From Amblyornis subalaris (taxonomy: Eukaryota > Chordata > Aves > Passeriformes > Ptilonorhynchidae), in assembly GCA_018881555.1 (NCBI GenBank), contig JACAXG010000025.1:3665899-3729898 (forward strand): 64,000 nt of DNA, given 5' to 3'. Made by a program: the position numbers and the translations under genes. This document shows positions 1 to 12,450 of this stretch, piece by piece; the stretch's first letter is position 1; every line of letters starts with the position of its first letter. The notes beneath the pieces were generated by a model. It was not told the origin of the DNA and searched no databases. It saw only the letters and a program-made list of their open reading frames with translations.

Positions 1-172
1 GATTGCTCACAAAGCCTTCATTATTTATTTCTGCAGTGAGGGCTTTGCAGATGTGAAAATGCTTTTATATGTTGCACATAGATGTGAGCCTGTATATTTT
101 CTCCTTTTTTTTACAGAGCAAAAGTTAGAACAAAGATAGCAGGACTAAACCAAAGCCCCTTTTTCTTGCTGA
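1..172. repeat. Direct repeat, copy 1 (unidentified dispersed element)
   Basis: This stretch matches 1928-2097 by eye over its whole length, with short indels and scattered substitutions. The best shared block is around 54-82, with the same order of words (ctcacaaag, ggctttgcaga, tgaaaatgcttttatat, ttgcaca, ttagaacaaaga, agcagga) in both copies. The copy starts at the window edge, so it may continue leftwards. The similarity fades after about 172, with weak word matches up to about 250. I do not recognise the family. It could be a diverged transposable element or a small local duplication. Confidence 0.7.
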
Positions 173-1927
173 TAATCCTCTTGGACCCAGTCCAATTTCG
201 TGTCATCAAGTAACTCTTTCCTCTCTTGCAGGGTTTGCATGCATTGCCTCACACTCTGTATTTTCTTGAAGAAACACTGCATACTCTGTTAACAGCTGAT
301 CTGTACACAGATGTCTTGGTTGGCATCACCAACATATTTTCCTATATTTGGGGCTTTTCTTAAATGATGAGAGTCAAATATTTCATAAACCAGTTCAAGT
401 TCCACAGAGCCATAAGCTTCCAGGCCAGTGAACGTGTCATCCCTCTGCTGTAAGGGGAGAATCAGTGCTTGTTTTCTAAGTACTAAATAATGGTGTTTCC
501 ATGGCTACTGAGAAAGGGCATTTTTATCTTTGGTGTTTTAAAGGAAGAAGTGGCATCAGGAAGATTCTTCTGTAGAAGAAGTCTTGTAACCCCACATTTT
601 TGTCCTTGTCTTGGATCAGGACAGCATCAGACAAAAGATTATTTCCTATCAATCAAATTCTGAGGCAAGGCTCTCAAGTATCATGTCAGGGCAGTTAAAA
701 TATTCCATTTGTAGGGAAAAGAATGAGTATTATTTTCTGTACTTTTGATATTCATCTTATAATGTTTATCATTAAAATAAAAGTTATATTTTTAAAAAAT
801 TGAACATCTAAAAATTTATTTTCTAACCAGAAAATGCTAGCTTTACCAAAAACTTTTCTTGAAATAGATATTGATCAAAATCCATGTGTGTGTCTGAAGT
901 TTATCTCTTTCCATACGGTTCTATTTCGTGAGAGAAAATATGTTCCCTTGGGAAATTTCCAAAACACTTTTATTCATGATGCTGTCTGTTTGGGTAGCAT
1001 CTGAGCACCAGTCTTCTAAAATCTAGAGACAGGTTCTTAAAAAAAAACAAGAACAACAAACTATTGTGCATTTTATGTCTACAAAACCAGCCCACCTCAT
1101 AACTGTGATTTGATTTACTCAAGTCCTCTGTATTTTTTAAACATGAGCTTTTGCTGGGTTACATGGCAGGCAAATGAGAGATAGTGAATTCCTTGGGCAG
1201 ACCCAGCAAGTCTCACACGAGCTTGTCTGGGCACTGTGGAGATGATAAACATGCAAGCAAGATATTCCATATATTTCACTACCTGAGATTTCCTCCTAAA
1301 TCCTTTTAGTTCTGCAGCCATTCCTGAGTTTAAGTTTCTCCAGGTAATGCTAGAAGCATTCAACAACGTTGTACAAACCTCAGGCAGGTGTATTTACACA
1401 AGCTGAGTCACACCTCTGACTGTGGTATGGACTTCACCTCTGAACTGAGCCTAACTTTCTGAGACAGCAGGAGCTGCAGCAGAGAAAGGACCTTAGGGAA
1501 AAGGATCAATCTAGTAAACCATCAAGATGACCAGCACTGCATGTTAAAGTCATCAGTTGCCAAACATGGCTAGGTATTTCCTCTACCAACCTGCAGACCC
1601 TGCAGAACCACAGATTTTGATGGTGGCTCTGTTCCACAAAGGGTAAATTATCTTCATCAGAGTTGCCAGCACCAGCTCTTGAGGCATCACAGCTGGCCCC
1701 TCAGCTGACCCTCTTCTCAAAAACCCAGGCACTTCATATCCTACTGAAGCTTGCCAGACAGAGGGACATTTAAGATCCAGACTGATGTATTGAATGGAAT
1801 AAAAAAGCCCTCCTGAGTAGATCACTCCCTCTCACCTGTGCAGAACAGATCAGATCTGTTGGTCCTCCTACATTTCATGGAAGCCAAGTTTTCGCTGAGA
1901 TTTTTCTTATAAGAACATGCACCTACC
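173..1927. other. No gene seen; AT-rich non-coding DNA
   Basis: No convincing reading frame, RNA gene or recognisable repeat. The part from about 740 to 850 is strongly AT-rich. The reading frames here are short and lack paired splice signals. Confidence 0.6.
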
Positions 1928-2097
1928 AATTTCTCACAAAGCATCCTTTCTTTAGTTTTACAGCAGAGGCTTTGCAGAAATGAAAATGCTTTTATATTTT
2001 GCACAAAGCCAAGAGACCGTATATACCTTCCTTTGTTTTCAGAGGGAAACTTAGAACAAAGAGAGCAGGAGTAAATCAAAGCCTTTTTTTTTTTTTT
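1928..2097. repeat. Direct repeat, copy 2
   Basis: Second copy of the element at 1-172, in the same orientation and about 1.93 kb away. It ends at a poly-T run (about 2084-2097) followed by ggccag. Divergence between the copies, roughly a fifth to a quarter of positions by eye, indicates an old duplication or two insertions of one family rather than an assembly error. Confidence 0.7.
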
Positions 2098-2127
2098 GGC
2101 CAGCACTCTTGGGTCTGACCCAGGCTC

Positions 2128-2485
2128 TTGAGTGTCTGTTTCTGTGCTCTCTGGACAGCCATGAAACGCCATAGGGTTGCATGTGCATTATTCATGGTTC
2201 GACTGGTTTTGATGGTTGAGCTGCAAATGCAATGGCAATGTGAGGAAGGATCATGCAGAGAGCAAGAGACAGTCCCTCCTAACATAGCTACCTGCTGTTG
2301 TTCCCTGGGGGCTGCTGCTAAACCAGAAAGAAATTATATCAAGGAGGAGAGTTGGTTTAAAGACCAGACTGTGTCCATCTTGCAACTGGGATGACAAAGT
2401 CTACGTGGAATCCTGGGATACTCTAAATGACAAATGTCCACTGATGCAGCCATGTAAACACCACAGCAAATGTGTCAGGAGATAG
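2128..2485 (+). other. Cysteine-rich overlapping reading frames, coding status doubtful
   Basis: Two overlapping plus-strand frames lie directly after repeat copy 2. One runs 2128-2394, and an internal ATG at 2161 begins a hydrophobic stretch followed by several cysteines, superficially like a secreted peptide. The other, shifted by one, is open from 2288 to a TAG at 2483. It encodes a run with five cysteines (C-x2-C, then C-x5-C-x6-C) near the end. Neither matches a family I recognise. A beta-defensin-like or other small cysteine-rich secreted protein was considered, but the cysteine spacing does not fit. No strong splice signals bound them, so chance is the simplest explanation. Confidence 0.15.
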
Positions 2486-5424
2486 CACTGCCCAACATTT
2501 CAATTTTTAAACATTTCCATTTTTAATTTGATAAAGATTGCAGAGGCCATGAATCTTAGGAGCAGAGAGACAGTTCTAGCCCTGACCCACAGTGCGTCAC
2601 TGGTCACAGCAGGGAGAAATAAAATCCCTGCCAATGTGGGGGAGTACTGTGTTGAATCTGGAGCTTCTCTTTCTCCCCAAAAAAAGAGGTTCTTAGCTGA
2701 GAACTCGAGTGTCTCACAGAGGATTTGCTGCAGACCCAACCACCATGCCCGTTCAATGACTCATTTGAAAACAACCATTTTCTGAAAGTCTTTGTTTATG
2801 GATATTTGAGCAAATAAATGTCAGCTCCTCCTCTCTGTTATTAATGATGCAGTTGCTCAGCTTTGTCTGCACAAATTCTGCATCCTTATCTGGTGTCTCA
2901 TCTCAGACACAAACTGAATGACCGAGATAAGCCATGTGCATCTCCTGTACTTCAGCATCATCAGCAATAGTTAATCTCCTCTGGGATCACCAACCCAGCT
3001 CTACCTGCAGGGGATCCATGGGGGCGGATATTATAACAAGGGCTGTCATCTCTTTGTGTCCAGATACCTTCTCCTGAAACTCATGGAAGGGGGTGCAGGG
3101 AGGACACAGTCCTGTCTAAGAAAAACAGGATTAAGGTGCCCTCTGAGGGGTTAGCCTAGACAACACATGTGGCAGTCAGCTTAAGGAATCAAGGATCTTC
3201 TGAGTCTCCTTTCCCCTCACATCATAATTCTCAAAGGGGTTGGGGTACAGATCACTGAGGATTTTGTACAAGAAGAATATAGCAAAGTAGGTTGCATTAC
3301 ATTTTTTAATTAAAAAATGCATCTCAAATCAGACTGTTGAAAAGAAAAAGTTAATGCTACCAAATTTTGCTTTGAAAGTCAAAAGTATATGCTCTAGGTT
3401 TCTTTCTTTTCATTTAAGATGCTTTTCCATATTGAACTGTAAATTGTAGATCAATTTCATTTAAAGGTTAAAATGCACATAAAGCTTTTCAAAAACCTAA
3501 TTTATTTATGGGGTTTTTCTTAGTTTTTCCATCTAAAGGAATTATTCATTTCACATTATTTTTGACAATTCAATAGAGGAAAAATGAAAAAAATCTCAAA
3601 AAAGTCCTTAAGAAAAGAGTTTCTTCATAGTCATGTATTTGTTTAACAAAGGAAAAGGAACAGTTTTGACTCTGTCTGATAAGTGCAACAACAGTGATGG
3701 GAAATAGACTNTAGTAACACTGTATCTATTAATATTGTCTGTGTCTCATTTTCAGCCAATTTAGTGTTTTTTTAAAGCATGACTGATGTCTCTAATAACC
3801 TAATCTTTAATTTTATTCATGCACTTGTACAAACAAAAATTGAGACTCCAATTTTCAGTGATTCATTTGACTTAAAATACAGCTCTGTGTGCACGCGTGG
3901 TGTAGTGGGGAAAGCCAGGAGACCTGCACCACCCACCATCTTTTCTCTCCCTTGCACCTTTCACCTCTTATGAGCTGGAATTCAGCCTCTCATTCTTCTA
4001 ATTCTTTCTACACTTGCAGTTCTTGTAGCAAAGAAATGGGCATGAAAATGATTTCATTGTTTTGAAGCCAGAGACCTAGGTTGTCCTGTATTTCCTAGCT
4101 CTCAAGCTAGGAGATGACAGCCTCGACCTTGATTGGTCCCGAAATGCTCATGAAACTTCCTATAGTCCTTGTTTCCAGACAGAACTAAGGACTGTCTTTC
4201 GTCTGAGATACTCATATAGACTTATTGCCAAATTTTCTGAGTGTCTCACAGTTCGCCCTCTATTTATTTTCCCAGTATGGCTGGGAAAACACTTGTTTGC
4301 TAGAAATCAGACAGATTAAGGCTCTCCCCAAGCCCAGATCTTTCTTAGGTACCTGTCATTTATTCAAGTGGAAAAATCCCACTGATTTCCATAAAAGCAA
4401 AGCTGTTGAGTACACTGGGGGCCCACAGACACCCACACATAATTATGGCAGCTTAGCAAGTTACTACCTCTTCCTCTGAGGTTTAAGGTAACCCTTTTCA
4501 CCTCATGGTGAAGAGCAGGTCAAACACTTTTGGGTGCATCAACTGACGAGCAATGAATCCATTCCCTTAGGACATATGAAAGTTTAAAGATCTTTTTAAT
4601 GGGAGGGACATGTAATCATTTAGGAGAAAAAACTAATTTATAGGCCTGCTTGTGTAGTTTTACTATTTTGTTTTTCAGCACAGCTCATTAGAAGTCAGGC
4701 AAGACTTCATGTTCAGCCTTTTTTTTCCTCCTATTTTGATTGTTGGCTTGCATGCATGGGACTGTACATGTGAGCTTGAAAGCAGGGTATTTATTTTGAG
4801 TTTAATTCTCAGTCATTTTGGGGCTGCCTTTTGATGGATCAGTTTTCAAACATTCTTCTAAGTGACTTATTCGGGGTCACATACCAGCAGGACCCTCATC
4901 TGAATCAAATTCTTATAGAGGCTATACCAACAGCAGGACTGAAAAATCTTTCCTCTCGTTTCTCTGATGACTTTCATGCTGTCTTCCCAACAGCTCAAAA
5001 ACTATAGTGCACTTCAAAAATAATTTGTGATAACAAGTGAAAACATACAGGGAATTCAGTGTTACAAAAACCTTGGGAAACGTGACAATAGCCAAGAGTG
5101 CCTCAGAGTTGATGTGAGTTTCCCCTCTGGGCTAGCAGCTCATGGGTCTTAATCACTTTCCTCCTCAGATCAAGGTTAGTTATTGAAAGGCTTATGGGTC
5201 CCAGACGCCTCTCTGTCCCTCAGCTAAAAAAGCAATGTCCTTTGGCAAAGGAACAGAATGATCCACTGTGGGCAGTAACTCCAAGGTGTATCTGAGGCAG
5301 ATAAATCTGCCTGATTTAATTAGCTCCGTTCTTGCTCACAGTTTCAGTGTAGACACAAAACAAGATAAACCCAATGTGTCTGTTTTAGTCAGTGATAGGA
5401 ATTTAATTGTGTTATCTACAAAGG
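2486..5424. other. No gene seen; partly AT-rich non-coding DNA
   Basis: Nothing supportable as a gene. The part around 3290-3660 is very AT-rich. Around 3897-3930 a short stretch (gtgtagtgg then gccaggagacctg) faintly resembles the tRNA-like head of a MIR-type SINE, but it is too short to call. Confidence 0.55.
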
Positions 5425-5495
5425 CAGACAGATATTAGATAGACAGATAGATAGATAGATAGATAGATACATGATATAGAGATAGACAGACAGAT
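5425..5495 (+). repeat. (GATA)n microsatellite with GACA variants
   Basis: The core is an uninterrupted run of GATA units at about 5445-5469, flanked by imperfect units (gacagata on the left, gatagacagacagatgg on the right). GATA/GACA simple repeats are common in vertebrate nuclear DNA. It is likely polymorphic in length. Confidence 0.9.
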
Positions 5496-5569
5496 GGAAC
5501 AGGCTGAAGCTATTCTAGTGATAAATCTATTTATTTTACAGTATTTATATGGGATAATCTTCTTGGCTG

Positions 5570-5890
5570 AAAAATGCCCTCAAAAGAAGTCCCTGCGGCG
5601 TCAGTTTGCACAAACAAAGACAAAGCAGCAACAAACAAATAACTCCATCTCGCATGCTGCATGGGACATGAAACACATGGCAAGCACTTTGCCCTGGAAT
5701 GTTTCCAGAAAAATTTTACCAGAGGCGGTTTTGAAGGTGATGCTCCATGCTTCTTAGGGGATCTACGTGCNGTCATTCTGAGGGGAGAAGAAATGTGTTT
5801 GTTAGCTGCACCGCAAAACGGCAAAGAAGTTGCCGGAAGATCAGTTCTGGAGCCATGTGTTTGGATTGATTTATTTGCTAAATCTGGGTA
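5570..5890. promoter_or_regulatory. Candidate conserved non-coding element
   Basis: Chosen by eye. Compared with its surroundings the block keeps several CpGs (around 5596-5601, 5650, 5725, 5765, 5813-5835) and contains SOX/forkhead-like words (aacaaagacaaag, aacaaataa). Two overlapping plus-strand frames stay open here, ending at 5757 and 5891, but neither has paired splice signals or a recognisable domain. An enhancer-type conserved element is more likely than an exon. An alignment would decide. Confidence 0.25.
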
Positions 5891-6845
5891 ACCGTGGTTT
5901 TTTTTAGCGTATATTTATTTGGATGGGAATAGTTATAGAGAGTAGAGAAATTCTAAGCTTTATTTCTGGAGGATCTGCTTCAATGTATTTACACAGAACA
6001 GCCTTTGTGGGATGAAAAAGTTTTGGAAACAGTGCCAACAGAAGATTAGGGGCAAAGGAAGGGTCACACTTCCCTGACTCATCCGTTATCACGGGAGGCA
6101 AGGTACTCGTAGAGATGAAACTTGGCAAGTTCTTGTCTGAACTCTAATACTCCTGTCACAAGAATATTTTAAGTTTCTGGACAAAGATATCTTCTCTTGC
6201 TTTTGCCCTCTCCCTGTTATCCAGCAGGACCTGAAACAAGATAGCAGGGAGACACCACCTTGAACTTACGCAGGATCAAATTGCCTAGGCCTTTTTAGAC
6301 TCTGCACGGCATCCTCAGCATCCTCATGGGCCTACCAGATATGGGGCGGAAACTATGCCCCACTCTCCTCATTCTGCATATCCAACAGAGGCCAGGTGGA
6401 CACTCCACTGGTCCTAAAATGACACAGCTTCTTTTGTTAGGGCAGCCTAGTCCTACACATGTTGTGGGTGTTGTGTTGTCACCACTAGAGACATGGCTTC
6501 AGGGAAAACAAGGGTGCTCCCAGAGCAATGTTCCAGTCCTTCCCTCGTCTTTCTAGTGTTATGCCACTTGCCAACCATCATCTGCATCTAGAAAATACTT
6601 GGGAGCACCTACTCACCACCAGCTTCAAGGAGTCCACCGGAGATGTCTGTGAATCCACTTCATCCCAAGTCCTTTGCAAAGTTGGATCCCCAAAATGTTC
6701 ACAAAATGTTCACACACAGCCTTGAGGAGACAGGACCAGGGCAGGGCTATTCTTACAGGCACCCCAGTACAAATGTAGCCACTGTGTCAGAGGAACAACA
6801 CCCATCCAAAGACAGGGGCAGTTTGATGGAGACCACCTTCCCATT
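5891..6845. other. No gene seen
   Basis: Ordinary non-coding sequence. A small tandem copy of an 11-base word (aaaatgttcac) occurs near 6694-6716. Short reading frames here show no domain or splice support. Confidence 0.55.
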
Positions 6846-7775
6846 TCATAGAACAGAATCATAGAATGGTTGGTTTGGAAAGGACCTTAAAAGTTCCTCC
6901 CGTTCCAACCCCTCTGCCATGGGCAGGGACACCTTTCACTACAACAGGCTGCTCAAAGCCTCGTCCAGCCTGGCCTTGAACACTTCCAGGGATGGGGCAT
7001 CCACAGTCTGTCTGAGCAACCTGTTCCAGTGCCTCACCATCCTCACAGTAAAAAATGTCTTCTTAATATCCTATCTAAATCTACTCCCTTTCAGTTTAAA
7101 GCCATCCACCCTTGTCCTATCACTACATGCCATTGTAAAAAGTCCCTCTCCAGCTCTCTCAGAGGCCCCCTTAGGTACTGGGAGGTGCTGTACAGCCTCA
7201 TCGGAGCCTTCTCTTCTCCAGGCTGAACAACCCCAGCTCTCCTAGCCTATGTTTGCACGAGAGGTGGTCCAGCATCTCCGTGGCCTACTCTGGACTTGCT
7301 CAAACAGGTCCACATCCTTCTTATCCTGTGGCCCCAGAGCTGTATGAGTGCTCCATGTGAGGTTTCACCACAGTGAAGTAAAAGGGCAGAATCCCCTCCC
7401 TCAACCCACTGCTCACGCTGCTTTTTTACAGCCCCAAATGCAATTGGCTTTCTGGGCTGTGAGTGCACATTGCCAGGTCATGCTGAGCTTCTCATCCACC
7501 AACACTCCAAGTCCTTCTCCTCAGGGCTGCTCTCAATCCCTTCTCCACCCAGACTGTGTTTGTGCTCAGGATTGCCCAGACCCAGGTGCAGGACTTTGCT
7601 CTTGGCCATGTTGAATTTCATGAGGTTCACANAGGCCCACCCCTCAGGCCTGCCAAGGTCCCTCTGAACGGCTTCCCCTCCCTCCAGTGTGCCAACCCCA
7701 CCACAGCTTGGTGTTGTCGGGACACCTGCTGAGAGTTCACTCAATCCCACTGTCCATGTTTCACATTCCACTACT
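6846..7775 (-). mobile_element. CR1 LINE, 5'-truncated, minus strand
   Basis: The left end (tcatagaa..tcatagaatgg, then ttggaaaggacctt) is the reverse complement of the CR1 3' end, whose short ATTCTATG-type repeats replace a poly-A tail. The sequence then runs through the CR1 3' region (words such as ccatgggcagggacacc, cctcaccatcctcacagta). On the minus strand at about 7478-7690 it encodes the C-terminal part of the CR1 ORF2 reverse transcriptase, with pieces NLMKFN, KVLHLG and SSPEEKDL in the usual order. The frame is broken by shifts and one N (7632). Similarity fades after the word actcaatcccactgtccatg near 7740-7760, consistent with normal 5' truncation. CR1 is the dominant LINE of birds and is the main evidence for an avian source. 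The copy is dead. Confidence 0.95.
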
Positions 7776-10700
7776 TTCCCAAAGGCACAGGTTCAGAGCT
7801 GTCCAGTCCCAGGAAACAAGAATGAATACTTTGGGCCACCTGGCCTTCAACAGAATCAACTCATTCATCTATCTTACCATGCAGATGAACTTTCGTCACA
7901 CTCTTCATCATCTTGTTTAAACACAAACTTGGTAAAGCCATCTCCCTTTTAACACATTATTCATTTTACTCCTTTTCTCATTAAAATTCCTGCTTGGTGC
8001 TCAAACACCAGCAGTCAGTGTCACTGTCAAATGTGTCATTCAAGTCCCAATAAATTATGATTAGTGCCAGTGTTGTTTGGAAACAAGGCTACTANTAGAG
8101 TGCTCCAGTGGAAACGCAGAGAAGCAGCCAAGCAAAGAGTGATGGGTGAGATGGCATCACCCCCACTTTGCCAAAAGGGACTTCTCCTTTGCCACACATG
8201 ATGGCCAAGAGCTCTGAAATCTGCCAAAGAGAGCATCCCATCTGCCCCATAAGAGCAAACTCCTGCCTTGGCCCATAGTGAGCTGAGTCTACCAAAGAAA
8301 ATATACTGTGACACAGGGAAAGATAAAAAATGGACATTCAAGTCAGAGCTGGAAGTGATGGTTTACAGCATCAAGGCACTGCTGTATCCAACTGCCTCTA
8401 TTAGGAGCTGGCTCAGAGGGGTATTTCAACATCTCATGGCAAACAGAGCCTTCCCTCATCCCCATGTGGGAGTGCTCACTCCCCCGTGCACTTCAGTGTT
8501 GTGGTGATGAGTCAAGGGAGGGTTGATGGATGGGTGTTTGAATCAGCTGGGTAGCACACGCTGACTAGCAAGGCATGTGGAGAGCAAGTGTTTATTTTTC
8601 GTGTACAGCAGCATAAATCCTGAGCACCCACCCCCCCCCAGAGGGGATCAGCCTGGCTCTCAAGGCACGCTGTGACCCTCCATACCACCTGCCCCTCTGC
8701 CCAGATTGCTGAATTTGCCATCTAGCCCATGAAGCTGGCTGGTAGCCCTCATGCAAGCAGTCTGGAGGGTCTTTTTTGACGGAAGCAGTGCTGCTGGCTG
8801 TGGAGACACAGCAAAGGAGGGAGAGACTGTCAGCAGACTGTGAGCACCTAGGATGCTCAGAGATTGGAAAGTAAATCTTTGCCTTTGAATTTTAAAAGGT
8901 TGCTGCTGCATTTGCCATCAGACACTTGGCTCAAGGGAGTAAATCCAAAGGATTAAGATTGCCTGGAAATCCAGTATTTTCCCCTCCTTCTCTTTCCCTT
9001 GTCCCTTCACTAATGTGATGGAGATGGTCGCAAATCAAGCACTTATCATGCTCATTGTCCTTTGCCAGATGAATTAGAATCACTTTAAGACACCAGAGAG
9101 CCTGGACTGTTTCAGAGTTTTGTGCCCTTCCTTCCCAAAACACTGTGTTTTGAGATTACCTCCATCACAGAGAGTGACCCAAGGAGACCTAAGGAGTTCC
9201 CTTCAGAAGATGTTTGCTTCATACCTATGGAAACACGTAGGGGAAGACCACACAATACCTTGTGTGCAGTCACGAGCCTTACTTGGATGGCTGGGGAAAG
9301 GTGCGATTAGGGCAGTGGTAAATAAACCTCCAATCTTCCTTAGGCACATCTTTGGGAATGTGTGTGTGTTTTGGCAGGAGGAAAGAAGGATGGAGGCCAA
9401 GTCTCACAGCCACAGGTAGCAACCAAGGTATTTCCCATCTTGCTCTTCCCCAGATCTACCACTGTAAATAGCTTGGCTTGCTTGCACCCCTTCTTTTTTC
9501 TGCTAAGACTCTGCAACTCACACGAAAACATGCAACCCTAATTGGCACTGTCACTTCCAGCTGACAGATCCCCCATGGAACACACCCAGCAATAAAAAAT
9601 GTAATCCCCTTTCCCTCCCCCACAACGAAGTTCAATTAAAGTAAGACAAGGAAGACTCCAGTGGATGACTGTAAGCAGACTGCAATTTGCTGGATTTATG
9701 AAAAAATGTTGTAATCTTGCCAATACTTTGATGAGGACCACTTTGTGCTAACAAAACGACATGGTATTTACTCACTGGAAGACATTAAATCCCACTGAAC
9801 TAATGGGTGGATTTTAAGGCTGCCCTAGGTGTTCCACTATGAAACCCACTGTGATTTACCAGCAAACAATCAACTCCTGCCCACTCTCCCGAGGCTTGTG
9901 TTTTTGACAAGCACTCCTGATGGTTTGCTTTCCTTCCCATTTCCATCACTAGCACCTGCCACAGCATTAGGGACTCTGNGTGCATTTTCTCTCCCCTGTG
10001 CAACTTCACGAAGTTTTGCTGATGTCTTTGTGGCAAAACCCGCTCAGATCCAGACTGAGGAGAACCAGGGGATGCAAAAAGGAGCTGCCCCTGCCAGCCA
10101 GACCCCTCTATCCTTTGGTGTGGTGGACATCTTCAAGGAATGATTCAGTTTGGAGCTCTGTCCCATGTCCTCATCACCTCCAACAAGAGCTTCTGCAGGA
10201 CGGTGGGAGGCAAGAGGGAAACCCAAGCTTTTCTCATTCCCTCCTGACTCTGCCATATTTCATCCCTCCTCTGCCCCCTCTCTGGCCACAAGCCAGTGGT
10301 GTGTGGAGGTGGCAGAGGAGAGGAGCACCAGTAAGGTGGTAGCCAGGGGTAGGCAGAGAGGCAGGGATCAGGTGAAGGCAGAGGGGCAGCTGGCTGAGGT
10401 AGGTGGGATGATAACACAGCAACTATCTGGAGCCTTCCCAAGGGAAACCACAACCAGATGTGCTTGTGGTGTTGCAGCAGAACCTTAAGGAGAGAACTCA
10501 GGCAGATCCTTTGATCCTTATCTCTGATGCAGATAGAGTGAGAGGGTCAGGTTTGCTCAGCAAGTGGGAGGTGGGAGGAGGAAAGGGCAAGACTTATCCT
10601 GAAGGCTGGTGGAAGCAAATTCCCCCCTTGACCTCTGACAGTGGGCTGAGATGCAAAGTCATGACCAAGTTGTGAAGGGAAGGATAAGGGAGGGTATAAG

Positions 10701-11284
10701 AAGTGTCCCAAATCTTTGGATTTGAATTTTGTCATCAGTACCCCTTGCAAGAAGAGATGAGGGCTTGGGTGGTGGCAGAAGTGGTCCTTGGGGAGGCAGG
10801 AGTGCTCCTCAACACCCAAAGCCAAGGCTTCAGAAGCAACGTGGTAATGATTTTGACAGCATCAAGAGTGAGTGAGAGACTCTTCCTGCTTCCCCACTGC
10901 CTTGCTTCTTAGGTGGCCACTTCCCGGGGCAAGGAGGGAGTGAAAAGCACTGTGCAATAAGGAGATGAAGGGCAAGTTTGGTGAGGGGCAGGAAGAGAGG
11001 AGGGGGGGGACCAGGGGCAGGATATCAGGATCCTGATCCTCACTCAGCATTGTGCTGATCCTCAAGTCCCACCTTTCTTCCCCATCTGACCAAGATACAT
11101 CCCTGCTCCAATCCCACTGCCAGCCAGAGCCCTGCAGAGCTCAGAGATTGCAGCATCAAGTGAGACATTAGCCCTAGCCACAGGTTCAAGCCCATGGATT
11201 TGTGTGCCTGCATGTGCTCTATTGTGCACGGGCAGTTGTGAGGGGAGAGAAAAGTCAGTACCAGCTTTTCCCAGGCTTTGCACT
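7776..11284. other. No gene seen
   Basis: Mixed non-coding sequence, becoming more GC-rich towards 10.1-11.2 kb. Several reading frames of 60-120 codons exist on both strands, but they overlap one another, lack splice signals and carry no domain I can recognise. No repeat family is identifiable. Confidence 0.55.
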
Positions 11285-11415
11285 GTGTCTCCTTTCGCTG
11301 GCAACTCTGCCGGAGAGGAGGCGAGGTAGGCAGCCAGGAACGCAGGCTATGAGCGGAGGGGGAGGCGGAGGAGGTGGCTGCTCGGGACAGAGACGCTGGC
11401 TTGTGCTGTGGGTCT
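11285..11415 (+). promoter_or_regulatory. Small CpG/GC-rich patch, possible transcription start
   Basis: About eight CpG dinucleotides lie within roughly 120 bases (11296-11394), in a window otherwise nearly depleted of CpG, together with purine-rich G tracts near 11355-11376. A good splice-donor match (GAG followed by gtaggc) occurs at 11325/11326 on the plus strand, so the patch could hold a short non-coding first exon for the downstream exon series beginning at 12189. A plus-strand ATG at 11349 opens a 53-codon frame starting with a run of glycines and then a hydrophobic stretch. There is no TATA box I would defend. It is far too small to be a classical CpG island. Confidence 0.25.
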
Positions 11416-12188
11416 TCGTGGTGATAGATCAGTGTGGGATGCCAGAGCCAGAGTGCCTGTGGGGGAAGCTTGTACTGTCTGGCGCTGCTTGGATGTTCTC
11501 TCATCTTTGATAGAAATAACTGAACTTGCAAACTTGTTTCCCACAAGAAAGGCCCTCAGTGTTCACAAGGGAACAGATTAGGGATTGTCCTAAAGCCTCA
11601 CGGTGGCCAAGGAAGTGGGGAAAGCCAAGTACCAGATGATTTCCTTGGAATGCAACAAACCTCACAGTGCGATAAGAGCAACAATAGCTTTCCCTCCGGC
11701 CCTCCCTCCGACCTCAGACCCAGCACCTTGCAGGATCTTCATCTCTGGGCGAATGCTCAGCAGCAAGGGCAAAGCAGAAGTGAATCCTAATGAACTTTGG
11801 GCTCGAGAGGTCCGGAGTGATGGGTGGAGGACAACAGGCTGAGCAGAGGAGGTGAGAGATGCCTCTATGCCACCAGTGCTCCACTTGCACATTGCTCCTC
11901 TCTGGGCACGATGAGACAGCTGGTCAGCTCTAGGCACTGGGGAAATCTCCAAGCAAAACACTNAGTTCTCTCTGCTTTAACCATGAGTCTCCTTCTCATT
12001 CAGAAAAAAAATCCTAGATTCCCTGCTCAGCCCCAGCCCATGAATTGGGATGTCACATTCTTCCTAGGCATCTGTAGAGGTAACACCGATCACAGGTACA
12101 AGAAAGGCNTGGTGAGCCTTCCTTTCTTCTTCCTCTCGTTACTGCATGATTTTTCATGTCTACCCACTCTGCCCTTGACAATGGTCAG
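11416..12188. other. Possible first intron of the exon series, otherwise nothing seen
   Basis: No recognisable repeat or domain. The frame that becomes exon A is open upstream of it, back to about 11824, so the true 5' boundary of that exon is uncertain. Confidence 0.35.
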
Positions 12189-12235
12189 TGATGTCTCGGG
12201 GATGTGTAGACCTGCCACCACACCGACACCCAAAG
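12189..12235 (+). CDS. Candidate exon A of a small spliced gene
   Basis: The segment ends in an excellent donor (AAAG followed by gtgagt) and begins after an acceptor of moderate quality (pyrimidine-rich run, then ggtcag). Only one frame is open. It contains an ATG at 12202-12204 that could start translation, followed by a threonine/proline-rich stretch (MCRPATTPTPK). The exon ends with one base of a codon, which exon B completes with two. An upstream ATG at 12181 is in the same frame if the acceptor is not used. No homology is recognised. The call rests on splice signals and phase only and could be chance. Confidence 0.28.
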
Positions 12236-12450
12236 GTGAGTGTAAAGTGTAGCCCTGTGACTGACAGCTGCAGGTTTCCCACAAACNGAAGTGAAATATC
12301 CCACCACAACATCACACTCAGTTCCCAGTTTAGAAGATAGACCTTGGCCCATGAGAGCTGGAAGCATAACTGTAAAAAATGCATTTTTTATATATTTTAC
12401 GTGAGATTGCTATAGCCCATGCAAGATTGAAACCTTTTTTCTGTGCACAG

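Noticed and set aside
11040..11546. 168-codon minus-strand frame as a gene
   Set aside because: It lies over a GC-rich patch with few stop codons, shows no domain, and competes with open frames in other phases.
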